From a virus: 36,668 bases of DNA. Below, piece by piece: positions 15,712 through 22,899 of this stretch. The stretch covers positions 1 through 36,668 of IMG/VR virus record IMGVR_UViG_3300030099_000154; one strand, given 5' to 3'. The notes below the pieces were generated by a model. That model did no database searches, was not told where the DNA came from, and saw only the letters and a program-made list of their open reading frames with translations. Made by a program: the position numbers and the translations under genes. The first letter of the stretch is position 1. Every line of letters begins with the position of its first letter.

Positions 15712-17871
15712 ATGAGTGTGGTGAGGTTTGGCAATACTACATCTAGTAGTAATATAGTTGAGGAGATCTCTCAAAGGGTTCCAAAGAGCGAACAAATTCG
15801 CATTTTGCAGGACACCTTCCCTGCGGGGCGTGTTCATGGCAAAACATTTTATATTGGATCTTTGCTTGGTGATCCGGGTCAATCATTAAAAATTAATATT
15901 GATCCTTCATCTCCACATTTCATGCAGGGCCAGGATTTTAATGGCGGCGTTGGAATTGGCGGTATTGTTAAAATATTGATGGAAGCTCGTGGCATGAAGC
16001 TTCCAGAGATAAAGGAGATGTTTGCCAGCTACCTCGACAATACTGGTCCTGCAATTGTTCGTGATAATGCTTCAATAGAAAATCCTATTAGGACGCAGTA
16101 TAACGCCAACTCGCCATACGATGCAGAATATGTGTACACTAACGCTGATGGTGAGGTGCTTGTCACAGTCCGTAGGTACAATGTAAAGGATATTGCTGGC
16201 AATCCTATGCTCAACACCAAGGGCAAGCCAAAGAAAGAGTTCAGGCCGTTTGTCGAAGGCTCACCATATTCTAAATTTCCAGACATTAGACCCTTATATA
16301 ACATACCAAACATCATAGCATCTGACCGTGTCGTATGGGTTGAAGGTGAAAAATGTGCTGATGCTCTTAATCGTGCTGGATATACTGCAACTTGTACAAT
16401 TGGTGGGGCCGGGGCGCTAACAAAGAAAACTGCACCACAGTTTGATTTTTCTCCATTACAGAATAAAGAGCTTATTCTTTGGCCTGATAATGATACGGGC
16501 GGCAAAAAACTAGCTGATCTTATTCAAGACTTGGCTTTGGCTGCTGGAGCTAAATCGGTCACGATGCTAACACCGCCAATGGGTAAGCCCGAAGGGTGGG
16601 ATGCCGCTGATGCTTTATCTGAGGGTTACAACATTGAGGAGTTTGTTAATACCAAAGCCAAGATAACCAAGACAAATATTAACCTTCTTGATGATTCATT
16701 TCTTGTCAGTCGGTTTGCTGGAGCCGCACCAGAGCAAAAGTTCTTAATTGATGGCACGTTTCCGTTAGGTGTGCCGATCTTATTTGCTGCTGCTGGCGAT
16801 GCTGGCAAAGGCATGATGACTCTGGACATGGGTATGAAAGTAGCATCGGGAAAGCCCATGATTAATGCGTTTGGCGGCTTGGTCAAAGAGTTTGGCAACG
16901 TAGTTATCTTCACGGCGGAAGATGACGAAGCTGAGATGCACAGGCGAGTTGAGCGACTTGATCCATTTGAGGAGCGGCGTGGTTATCCGCATGATTTAAA
17001 GATTGTATCGCTTCCAAACGTGGGTGGTGTATTTGCAATCATGAATGAGTCTAACGGCGAGTTCGGCACAACGGCAGAATTTGAAAAGATTTACGAACAA
17101 ATCTTGCAGATGAGTAACTTAAAGCTGATTGTGTTTGATCCGCTGGCATCTTTTGTTCATGCGGATGTCAACGCTGATCCGGCGGCTGGTGCTGCTTTAA
17201 CAGGTTTGTTGGCTAGGATGGCAACAGAAACAGGTGCATCTGTATTGGTTTGTCACCACATGACCAAGATCAAGGACGATGCAGTGGTTAAAACACCAGA
17301 ACAAGCTCGTAACCTGATTAGGGGTACAACGGCTTTGGTCGATGGTGTCAGGTCTTCATTTGCCATGTGGCAGGTTGATACCGCTCGTGGCAAAAAAACA
17401 TGTGAACGGTTGGGTTTACCATATCAACGCAATAGCTGTTTTGATGGCGCTGTGGTCAAATCTAACGGGCCAGCCAGTAGAAATGTTCGGCATTTTGTCC
17501 GGGATCCGATGACTGGGCTGCTAAATGATCGCACTGAAGAAATAAAGTCACTTAGCAGTGGCACGATGCTTGAAATGAAACTGGATGCCATGGTTGATTG
17601 GATTATTCACTGTGAACGTGAAGGTGTTGGATTAACGCACATGAGTGGCAATAACGGGGTTTATAAGCGTTCAGAGGATGCTGACGCTCCTGAGATATTG
17701 CGGGGGATTGGTAAGCAGACGTTGGAAGGATATGTTCGCACATTACAACAAGATGGTCGAATTGATAAGTTTCAATTGACTGCAACGGGCGGCAGGGTAT
17801 GGCTTGGAGGCATTGATGGTCCTATGAGTCGAGGCGAGTATGAAGCAGTGACGGCGAGAGATAATGTCTAG
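15712..17871 (+). CDS. Primase-helicase: TOPRIM plus RepA-like AAA ATPase (719 aa)
   Basis: A fused replication protein. An N-terminal part (INIDPSSPHFMQGQDFNGG, then GIGGIVKILMEARG) resembles a primase head, but zinc-binding cysteines are absent. The TOPRIM core shows WVEGEKCADAL (E211) and LWPDNDTGGKK (D259, D261), for metal-dependent primer synthesis. The helicase domain has a P-loop AAAGDAGKGM (K366), FTAEDDE, and Walker B LIVFDPL (D476), followed by VLVCHHMTK, as in RepA-type hexameric helicases. A winged-helix-like tail closes the protein. The ATG at 15712 has GAGG nine bases upstream. No polymerase follows it, so it may load the host enzyme. It overlaps the methyltransferase by 8 bp. 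Confidence 0.88.
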   Translation: MSVVRFGNTTSSSNIVEEISQRVPKSEQIRILQDTFPAGRVHGKTFYIGSLLGDPGQSLKINIDPSSPHFMQGQDFNGGVGIGGIVKILMEARGMKLPEIKEMFASYLDNTGPAIVRDNASIENPIRTQYNANSPYDAEYVYTNADGEVLVTVRRYNVKDIAGNPMLNTKGKPKKEFRPFVEGSPYSKFPDIRPLYNIPNIIASDRVVWVEGEKCADALNRAGYTATCTIGGAGALTKKTAPQFDFSPLQNKELILWPDNDTGGKKLADLIQDLALAAGAKSVTMLTPPMGKPEGWDAADALSEGYNIEEFVNTKAKITKTNINLLDDSFLVSRFAGAAPEQKFLIDGTFPLGVPILFAAAGDAGKGMMTLDMGMKVASGKPMINAFGGLVKEFGNVVIFTAEDDEAEMHRRVERLDPFEERRGYPHDLKIVSLPNVGGVFAIMNESNGEFGTTAEFEKIYEQILQMSNLKLIVFDPLASFVHADVNADPAAGAALTGLLARMATETGASVLVCHHMTKIKDDAVVKTPEQARNLIRGTTALVDGVRSSFAMWQVDTARGKKTCERLGLPYQRNSCFDGAVVKSNGPASRNVRHFVRDPMTGLLNDRTEEIKSLSSGTMLEMKLDAMVDWIIHCEREGVGLTHMSGNNGVYKRSEDADAPEILRGIGKQTLEGYVRTLQQDGRIDKFQLTATGGRVWLGGIDGPMSRGEYEAVTARDNV

Positions 17872-18373
17872 ACAAAAAGATGATTTTTATCCAACGCCTC
17901 TGGTAGCTATCGAATCGTTATTAGACAACGAAAACTTTGATGGTGACATTTGGGAGCCAGCTTGCGGTAATGGCGCTATTTCTGAGCCAGCATCTGCATA
18001 CAATAATGTCATCAGCACAGACTTAAATGATTATGGTTACGGCGATTCGGGCATAGACTTTTTAATGGAGTCTAAACTGCTTGCGCCAAACATAGTTACT
18101 AACCCGCCATATAAGTTAGCTCAAAAGTTTATAGAGAAAGCCATAGAGCTTGGCGCAAAGAAACATTGCTGGTTATTGCGCTTGTCATTCTTGGAGGGCC
18201 AGCAACGCCGTGTCTCTCTTTTTGATAAACATCGTCCATCCAGAGTTTGGGTGTTCTCTCAAAGGCTGACAATATGGCGCGGTGATGAAGAGCCAAACGG
18301 TAGCGGCACTACTGCTTACGGTTGGTTTGTATGGGAAGGCAACGCAACAGAAACAAGGATTGATTGGATATGA
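17864..18373 (+). CDS. N6-adenine DNA methyltransferase (169 aa)
   Basis: A small SAM-dependent DNA adenine methyltransferase of the phage type. The N-terminus has DFYPTP (residues 7-12), then motif I EPACGNGAIS (31-40) for SAM binding, and NPPY (80-83) as the catalytic motif. TDLNDYGYGD lies between them, where the acidic SAM-ribose contact is expected. At 169 residues it is short for a full enzyme with target recognition, so specificity may be loose or depend on partners. No restriction enzyme gene is visible nearby. Likely roles are protection from host restriction or marking of replication or packaging sites. It overlaps both neighbours. Confidence 0.87.
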   Translation: MSRQKDDFYPTPLVAIESLLDNENFDGDIWEPACGNGAISEPASAYNNVISTDLNDYGYGDSGIDFLMESKLLAPNIVTNPPYKLAQKFIEKAIELGAKKHCWLLRLSFLEGQQRRVSLFDKHRPSRVWVFSQRLTIWRGDEEPNGSGTTAYGWFVWEGNATETRIDWI

Positions 18374-18636
18374 AAAGAGCAGAGGTGCTGGACACAGCAA
18401 AGAAGTATGTGACTAAAGATAAAGCAGCAGAACACGGCGCGATGGAGGATAATTTTAAAACTATCGCTTATTACTGGTCAGGTCATCTGGGTATCGAAAT
18501 CAGCCCGGCAGATGTAGGTGTAATGATGAGTCTGCTGAAAATTGCTCGTATAAAGAGTAACCCGGCGCATGAAGATAATTACATTGATGGCTGTGGTTAT
18601 CTCGCATGTGCGGCAGAGTGCGAAAAAGATATTTAA
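18370..18636 (+). CDS. DUF6378-type phage protein (88 aa)
   Basis: The ATG at 18370 overlaps the methyltransferase stop (ATGA). The sequence fits the DUF6378 family of phage proteins: AAEHGAMEDNFKTIAYYW, then GIEISPADVGVMMSLLKIAR and AHEDNYIDGCGYLACAAE. The conserved His, Asp and Asn (HEDNYID) and the all-helical pattern recall MazG-like or dUTPase-like nucleotide-binding folds, but a reaction is not established. It is the last gene before the next promoter. Possibly involved in nucleotide metabolism; this is inference. Confidence 0.8.
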   Translation: MKRAEVLDTAKKYVTKDKAAEHGAMEDNFKTIAYYWSGHLGIEISPADVGVMMSLLKIARIKSNPAHEDNYIDGCGYLACAAECEKDI

Positions 18637-18656
18637 TTTTTTCTTTATCTTTATGC

Positions 18657-18685
18657 TTGACTTTATGCAAACATTGCTATATACT
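18657..18685 (+). promoter_or_regulatory. Promoter P2 with dyad spacer, upstream of SprT-like gene
   Basis: TTGACT (18657-18662) and TATACT (18680-18685) are exactly 17 bp apart, each matching 5 of 6 bases. The spacer contains TGCAAACATTGC (18666-18677), a near-dyad shared with P3-P6. The leader ends with a strong AAGGAGGG ribosome site. This gap is the end of the long replication operon. Confidence 0.82.
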
Positions 18686-18718
18686 GTATTTATGAGATGA
18701 AAACCAAAGGAGGGTTTT

Positions 18719-19228
18719 ATGGGTTTTTCAAAATCACAAGTGCAGAACAAGCGCGGTAAAAACGTCAAGCCAGATGAGCATAAGCTTGTCGTTAAAATGG
18801 CTTTGTCTTGTTTGCGTGAATTGGCAAAAGCTGAATATGAATTGCCTAAATTCAATGGCAAGATCACAGTTCAAACTAAATGTCGTGGTCAACGATCTTA
18901 TGGCGGCGCAACAGGAATTAGCATTGATGTCAGTCGCTTTAGAAAGGGCGACGTTTTCCTTAACGAATATAAATCCTATCAACAGTGCAAGGTCATTGGT
19001 TCAGCGAAGTGTGACAGTCCCGAAACTAGATTGCTTGGCACTGTGGCACATGAGATTGCACATCATGTTCAACGCAAGTATTTACCTCAAAGTAGATTAA
19101 AAAATGTTTGTCAAAGATCACATGGCGATGGCTTCAAAATTATTTACGGTTATTTACGCCGCGCTTTAATTAACGATTTTGTTAAGCATACTGGTGTTCA
19201 GAATTGGACAATGGCTAGAGCGGCATAA
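18719..19228 (+). CDS. SprT-like zinc metalloprotease (169 aa)
   Basis: A SprT/Spartan-type domain protein. The zinc site is seen as HEIAHH (H111, E112, H115) and a third ligand in SHGDGFK (H135). Family members bind zinc; eukaryotic Spartan cleaves DNA-protein crosslinks, while bacterial SprT is poorly characterised. The N-terminus is basic (KSQVQNKRGKNVK), suitable for nucleic acid contact. The length is normal for a single SprT domain, and no C-terminal zinc ribbon is seen. It has its own promoter (P2) and a strong ribosome site, so it is likely an early gene expressed on its own. A target such as host DNA-bound proteins is inference. Confidence 0.85.
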   Translation: MGFSKSQVQNKRGKNVKPDEHKLVVKMALSCLRELAKAEYELPKFNGKITVQTKCRGQRSYGGATGISIDVSRFRKGDVFLNEYKSYQQCKVIGSAKCDSPETRLLGTVAHEIAHHVQRKYLPQSRLKNVCQRSHGDGFKIIYGYLRRALINDFVKHTGVQNWTMARAA

Positions 19229-19255
19229 GCCCCTTTACTTTTTTTATTTTTTTTG

Positions 19256-19284
19256 TTGACAAGTATGCAATCACTTCTTATATC
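19256..19284 (+). promoter_or_regulatory. Promoter P3 with dyad-like spacer
   Basis: TTGACA (19256-19261) and TATATC (19279-19284) are 17 bp apart. The spacer carries TGCAATCACTTC (19266-19277), which keeps the left half of the dyad found in P4 and P5. A long T-run (about 19239-19254) lies immediately before it and may act as a weak terminator of the protease unit. The leader carries GGAGGG before the start at 19316. Confidence 0.78.
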
Positions 19285-19315
19285 TGTTATCAGCGACTAT
19301 CAATGGAGGGTAAAA

Positions 19316-19576
19316 ATGAGTAACGATCAAACAACGGAAAAATATGTAATCGTATTCGATACCATGTGTGACGGCTGGCAAGCCGTGATGGACAGTAAAG
19401 ATAATCCTGTCTTGTTTGATTCCAAAGAAGAGGCAGAAAAAGAAATAATGGATGATTTTCAGGAACTCCAACGCAATCAGATCGAGTCTGATATGGAGCC
19501 TGACGAGGAACCAGATGAGTTCGCAATTCCACTGTCAGAATATACACAAGGTCGTAAGGTGATATTCAATGGGTAG
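19316..19576 (+). CDS. Acidic early hypothetical protein (86 aa)
   Basis: First gene after promoter P3. The ATG at 19316 follows GGAGGG; the upstream in-frame ATG at 19253 lies inside the promoter and is rejected. The protein is very acidic (EEAEKEIMDDFQELQ, then ESDMEPDEEPDEF) with a short beta-like head (KYVIVFDTMCDGWQAVMD). Small acidic phage early proteins can act as DNA mimics or bind host enzymes, but no family is recognised, so that is only a possibility. It overlaps the next gene by 8 bp. Confidence 0.75.
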   Translation: MSNDQTTEKYVIVFDTMCDGWQAVMDSKDNPVLFDSKEEAEKEIMDDFQELQRNQIESDMEPDEEPDEFAIPLSEYTQGRKVIFNG

Positions 19577-19751
19577 ATTAACAGATTATCTGGAAGCACA
19601 GGCGTTGCTTAATCAAACGATCAACGCTGTGCATGAACTGGTTACTAGCGATGCCACCGAAGCCGAAGTTGAGTTGTTGCTTGGCGCTGCTGGTGGATTG
19701 CAAGAAGCACAGTCAATGTTAATTAAGGCAAGATTGAGGGTGGAACAATGA
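19569..19751 (+). CDS. Small helical hypothetical protein (60 aa)
   Basis: A 60-residue all-helical protein (LEAQALLNQTINAVHELV, then LLLGAAGGLQEAQSMLIKA) that starts inside the end of the previous gene and ends in an ATGA overlap with the next. No conserved catalytic residues or cysteines are visible. Its place in a tightly coupled operon supports it being translated. Function unknown. Confidence 0.68.
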   Translation: MGRLTDYLEAQALLNQTINAVHELVTSDATEAEVELLLGAAGGLQEAQSMLIKARLRVEQ

Positions 19752-20134
19752 AAATGCCAAAATATGAAAAGAATTGCTACACATTATCAGTGGCAATGAC
19801 ATGCGGCAGCGATGGTTATTCTAAGTTAAACAAGCTGGATGAGTCTTTTGTAGGAACGAATAGCTACATGGGAATAGCTTATTTTTGGGACCATGAAGTT
19901 AAGCATACCATGCGAGATATGACACCAAAGTTTCGTAAGATCATTCACGATGCTTTGATCTTAAATGACATACAGCCAAAGAATGATGGGTTTGGCGGCA
20001 AGTATTTTGAAACAACAGATGATGTTTACAGAATTATAAATGCTGTTTTGAAAAAGTATAAGCCAACAGATTGGGAGTATTATTCATTCCGTGAGCCTTT
20101 CTATTATCACTATAGGAAGGTGTCCAATGGCTAA
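19748..20134 (+). CDS. Hypothetical protein (128 aa), Tyr/Lys-rich
   Basis: A 128-residue protein starting in an ATGA overlap, with GAGGGTGG upstream; the ATG six bases downstream is an alternative. It is rich in Tyr, Lys, Asp and Phe, with a C-terminal aromatic segment (DWEYYSFREPFYYHYRK). There are single cysteines only and no membrane segment. The last 8 bases overlap the 451-aa gene. Its N-terminal phrase (SVAMTCGSDGYSK) did not match a family I know. Function unknown. Confidence 0.7.
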   Translation: MKMPKYEKNCYTLSVAMTCGSDGYSKLNKLDESFVGTNSYMGIAYFWDHEVKHTMRDMTPKFRKIIHDALILNDIQPKNDGFGGKYFETTDDVYRIINAVLKKYKPTDWEYYSFREPFYYHYRKVSNG

Positions 20135-21482
20135 AAAGAAAGGAAGCAGTGGACAACACGGCACTAGGATGAGCATGAACAGGTATCTCAAAAAGAATGA
20201 CCAAGAACGCTCAAAGCATATGGCAAAAGGCGTATCACTTGATATCAATTATCACGATATTTTTAAAGATCCAAGCTGGGATGGCGTTGAACGTATGGCT
20301 GATAATATGAAAAAGCGCAAATTGGGCAGGGATAGTCAGGGGGTTCGTTACTGGGAGGATAACGGACCTACCCTGTCCAATACCCTGTTAGCGGCTCTTG
20401 CAGAGCCAAGGAGGGGCATTTCTGGGTATGATGGTGGCAAGTATGCCGAAGCCATGAGGCGGAATGTACAATCGCAAATTGCCACAGCGCAAAAGTTCGT
20501 TGTCAGCAATAGCATGGTTGAACATGCTTATCTTGCGTCCATGGCTAGGCCAACGCATTTAATTCAAATGTTACAGCGTGGCATCCCACCATTTAACAAT
20601 ATGTGGATTGAGTGGGATGAGGATTTTCGCAGGGATATTGTAATCCGCGAAATGGATAAGTTAGGCATTGATGCTCGTGATAATGAGAAATTCGTTGAAA
20701 GCATGAGGACAACGGCTCGTGTTGGCTATCACATTCAAATGGTTAACGATAGATTCATGTATACCAATTACTTTCACTCTCATGAGGTCGAAAAATTGTA
20801 TTCATCACCATTAGCGTTTCACATGTCTAATGATGGTATGATTCGTAACAATGATCCTAATCAAGATCATGATGCGTTCTTGACAGATGTTACTATCACA
20901 AGCACTTGTTTGCTTGGTAATTGGTATAAAGAAAAATACCTTCCTGAGAGTGTAGATAAAAATAACCCTTTGTCTGATCATGATATGAGCATGGGAGTTT
21001 TGCTTGGTTCTTTCGCGCAAATGCAAAGTTCATCCATGCACTGGTTAGCGCCGCAACAAAAGTTTGCACAGGGATTTACACATAAAGAAATGGCAGATAT
21101 GAAAGCCTTGTCATTAACGTCACAAGCTGGTGATGGGCGGTTTCTAATTGCGCTGTTAGGTTTGCTTAACTATGACCTTGTTGTTCATGAAACAACAACA
21201 CCGCCAAAGAAGATTGACCATGTGCGGTTTGGGCGTGTGGTTCCAAAGAACGAGTACAAGGTGGTGACAATTCAGTTACCCAAGCCGCGTGGCAAGCGCA
21301 TCTATGAGCAGATGTTCACAGGGCATGGTAGCCCCAAGAAGGAGCATTGGCGGCGTGGACATTGGCGCACACTGAAGGACAAGTTTGGCAGGATTAAGAA
21401 GCGTGTGTGGATTAGTGAGATGAAAGTGGGCAACCCAGAGTTGGGTACTATCGTTCATGATTATAAACTGGAGGGCAAGTGA
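20127..21482 (+). CDS. Large conserved hypothetical phage protein (451 aa)
   Basis: The ATG at 20127 follows GGAAGG at good distance; the upstream ATG at 20091 is inside the previous gene. The N-terminus is basic (MAKKKGSSGQHGTRMSMNRY). The middle is helical and aromatic with many Met and His residues (MARPTHLIQMLQRGIPPF, PPFNNMWIEWDEDFRRD). The C-terminus carries a basic RRGHWR motif followed by GRIKKRVWISEM. The same RRGHxR and VW words occur at the N-terminus of the small protein at 22120. No nuclease, polymerase or ATPase motif was found. It may be a nucleic acid or protein-modifying early protein, but this is not shown. Confidence 0.72.
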   Translation: MAKKKGSSGQHGTRMSMNRYLKKNDQERSKHMAKGVSLDINYHDIFKDPSWDGVERMADNMKKRKLGRDSQGVRYWEDNGPTLSNTLLAALAEPRRGISGYDGGKYAEAMRRNVQSQIATAQKFVVSNSMVEHAYLASMARPTHLIQMLQRGIPPFNNMWIEWDEDFRRDIVIREMDKLGIDARDNEKFVESMRTTARVGYHIQMVNDRFMYTNYFHSHEVEKLYSSPLAFHMSNDGMIRNNDPNQDHDAFLTDVTITSTCLLGNWYKEKYLPESVDKNNPLSDHDMSMGVLLGSFAQMQSSSMHWLAPQQKFAQGFTHKEMADMKALSLTSQAGDGRFLIALLGLLNYDLVVHETTTPPKKIDHVRFGRVVPKNEYKVVTIQLPKPRGKRIYEQMFTGHGSPKKEHWRRGHWRTLKDKFGRIKKRVWISEMKVGNPELGTIVHDYKLEGK

Positions 21483-22120
21483 TGAGCGGATTTGAAGCTT
21501 TGCAACAAGTCAAAGACGATATGATGCGTCCAATCTACGAAAAGCGGCGGCATTTGGGATGCGAGTTTTGTGGAACAACTTTTTACGGTTACTACCAAAA
21601 GACCGGGAGAAGCGGTGTTCCTAATGGCAAAGAGTCACCGCATCCCAAAAAAAAGGGATGGATTGTATGTCATACACATGATGATGTTTTTTACCCTAAC
21701 TGTCCCGAATGTTTTGGTCCTTTCGGAGTAAGAGATGCAAAAGAGGCATTAGCTGTGCGTGAACATGAACAGGAGCAAAGGCGCAAGAATAAAGCGGCTG
21801 CTGAAAAACGTAAGGCAACAATAGAACGCAAAAGACAAGAATATTGGGATAGAGTTAAACATGTTAGAGCAAACCCGCATGACGCAACGTCAGAAGAGTT
21901 GCGAGACTTTAATTTTATTCAGTCTCTTTTAGGCATGCCATATTGGAGTGGGTATGAAAATAGAGAGAAGCCTTGTTGGGAACAAGGGCAGAATGGTCGT
22001 TATGAGGTAAAATTTAATTATGTTTCTAAAGGCCATAGCAGATCAGGAAAGACACATTACACTAGAGAGTGGTTTGATATTACTGATATAGACACAGGCA
22101 AAAGCTGGAAGGTAGGGTGA
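21482..22120 (+). CDS. Zinc-finger-like hypothetical protein (212 aa)
   Basis: A 212-residue protein starting in a TGATG overlap after GGAGGG. Cysteines and histidines cluster: C27-x2-C30, then C63-H64-x-H66 and C74-x2-C77, a likely zinc site. A charged coiled coil follows (EHEQEQRRKNKAAAEKRKAT, then IERKRQEYWDRV). The C-terminal part is polar and Trp-rich (YTREWFDITDIDTGKSW). The combination of a zinc finger and coiled coil suggests DNA or RNA binding or protein scaffolding. No family recognised. The next gene begins at its stop. Confidence 0.72.
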   Translation: MSGFEALQQVKDDMMRPIYEKRRHLGCEFCGTTFYGYYQKTGRSGVPNGKESPHPKKKGWIVCHTHDDVFYPNCPECFGPFGVRDAKEALAVREHEQEQRRKNKAAAEKRKATIERKRQEYWDRVKHVRANPHDATSEELRDFNFIQSLLGMPYWSGYENREKPCWEQGQNGRYEVKFNYVSKGHSRSGKTHYTREWFDITDIDTGKSWKVG

Positions 22121-22401
22121 TGACAACATATCAAAGACGAGGACATTTTCGTATGCAAAATGGCAATAGGGTTTGGGTTAACTCAACGGTTTGTGAAAAA
22201 AGAAAATCTAGTCAGGAGGCTACAATGGGATTTAAAACAGGAAACTACATGACTGGTATTGGGTTTTTACTTGTGCTGCTGATGTCAGCAGTCGAGCCTA
22301 TGCCGCATAGCTTTGAATTGTTCTGGTTACATGTCGGAACGCTGATGATCGGAGCAGTTCTGATGGGTTCTGGAGCATACCTTACATGGAAAGGAAAATA
22401 G
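22120..22401 (+). CDS. Two-TM small membrane protein with basic RRGHFR head; possible holin (93 aa, or 58 aa from internal start)
   Basis: Reading from ATG 22120 gives 93 residues with a basic head (YQRRGHFRMQNGNRVWV) and two hydrophobic segments (MTGIGFLLVLLMSAV and LHVGTLMIGAVLMGSGAYL) with a charged end. An internal ATG at 22225 follows a perfect AGGAGG and gives a 58-residue two-TM product without the head. Both products may be made, as in holin/antiholin dual starts. The size and membrane pattern fit a class II-type holin to release the soluble lysozyme, but it lies in the early-promoter region, far from the lysozyme, so holin function is a guess. Confidence 0.62.
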   Translation: MTTYQRRGHFRMQNGNRVWVNSTVCEKRKSSQEATMGFKTGNYMTGIGFLLVLLMSAVEPMPHSFELFWLHVGTLMIGAVLMGSGAYLTWKGK

Positions 22402-22402
22402 G

Positions 22403-22618
22403 ATGAAGGTACCTACAATAGAAGAAATTAAGGATGCTCTTAGATTGGTGAGTGACAATCCATTGTACAAACAAAGGATCAGCCGTGAAAAAGCCAAAGA
22501 ACAGGGATTAAAAACATTTTTTACTGGTAATGCCTGTTTACATGGACATGTTTCAGATCGCCTGGTTTCAAACGGCAATTGCGTAGATTGTTATTATGTT
22601 AATGGTGAGTGTTCTTGA
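22403..22618 (+). CDS. Small zinc-binding protein, CxHGH...CxxC (71 aa)
   Basis: A 71-residue protein, one base after the membrane gene. Its C-terminal part has the pattern C45-x-H47-G-H49 and C60-x2-C63 (ACLHGHVSDRLVSNGNCVDC). This pattern occurs at the zinc site of several phage small proteins and some HNH-type proteins; the catalytic part of HNH is not visible here. The N-terminal half is a helix (TIEEIKDALRLVSDNP). Probably binds zinc and a nucleic acid or partner protein. Last gene of the P3 operon. Confidence 0.7.
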   Translation: MKVPTIEEIKDALRLVSDNPLYKQRISREKAKEQGLKTFFTGNACLHGHVSDRLVSNGNCVDCYYVNGECS

Positions 22619-22628
22619 TACGTTCTTG

Positions 22629-22656
22629 TTTGGGTTTAGAAGTTTAGAAACCCAAA
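22629..22656. repeat. 9-bp inverted repeat TTTGGGTTT / AAACCCAAA
   Basis: TTTGGGTTT (22629-22637) and AAACCCAAA (22648-22656) form a perfect 9-bp inverted repeat with a 10-base loop. The same TTTGGGTTT word recurs at 22713-22721 and 22787-22795. The 281-bp stretch 22619-22899 holds no convincing gene and is unusually rich in such repeats. Confidence 0.7.
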
Positions 22657-22799
22657 GTTGGTACCCCAAAGTTCATAAAGTTGTTATTTATCAATGGGTT
22701 AAGAGGTTTTGGTTTGGGTTTGCAATGATAGCACAAACAAAGCAAAATAGGGGTCGTAAGTTATTGAAAAGGCTCAAAGTTTAAGGTTTGGGTTTTTTA

Positions 22800-22840
22800 C
22801 CCTATTACATAGGGGTATAGGTATAAACAAACCTATACCC
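22800..22840. promoter_or_regulatory. Two mutually exclusive hairpins upstream of the small terminase gene
   Basis: CCCTAT (22800-22805) pairs with ATAGGG (22809-22814). GGGTATAGGT (22813-22822) pairs perfectly with ACCTATACCC (22831-22840) around an 8-base loop. The two stems share bases 22813-22814, so they exclude each other. No T-run follows, so neither is an intrinsic terminator. Being directly upstream of the small terminase gene they may be part of a packaging site, an attenuator or an RNA control element. Confidence 0.65.
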
Positions 22841-22899
22841 TGTAACGTGTGGTTGCTGCACCAGTAACCAGAAGAATTGTTCTACTTAGGAGGGGCGTA

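Noticed and set aside
19253-19315. Upstream in-frame ATG for the acidic 86-aa protein
   Set aside because: It lies inside promoter P3, before the expected transcription start.
22596-22784. 62-residue frame with a basic end after the zinc-binding gene
   Set aside because: It starts inside the previous gene with no ribosome site, covers repeat-rich DNA, and its composition looks like a by-product of the repeats.
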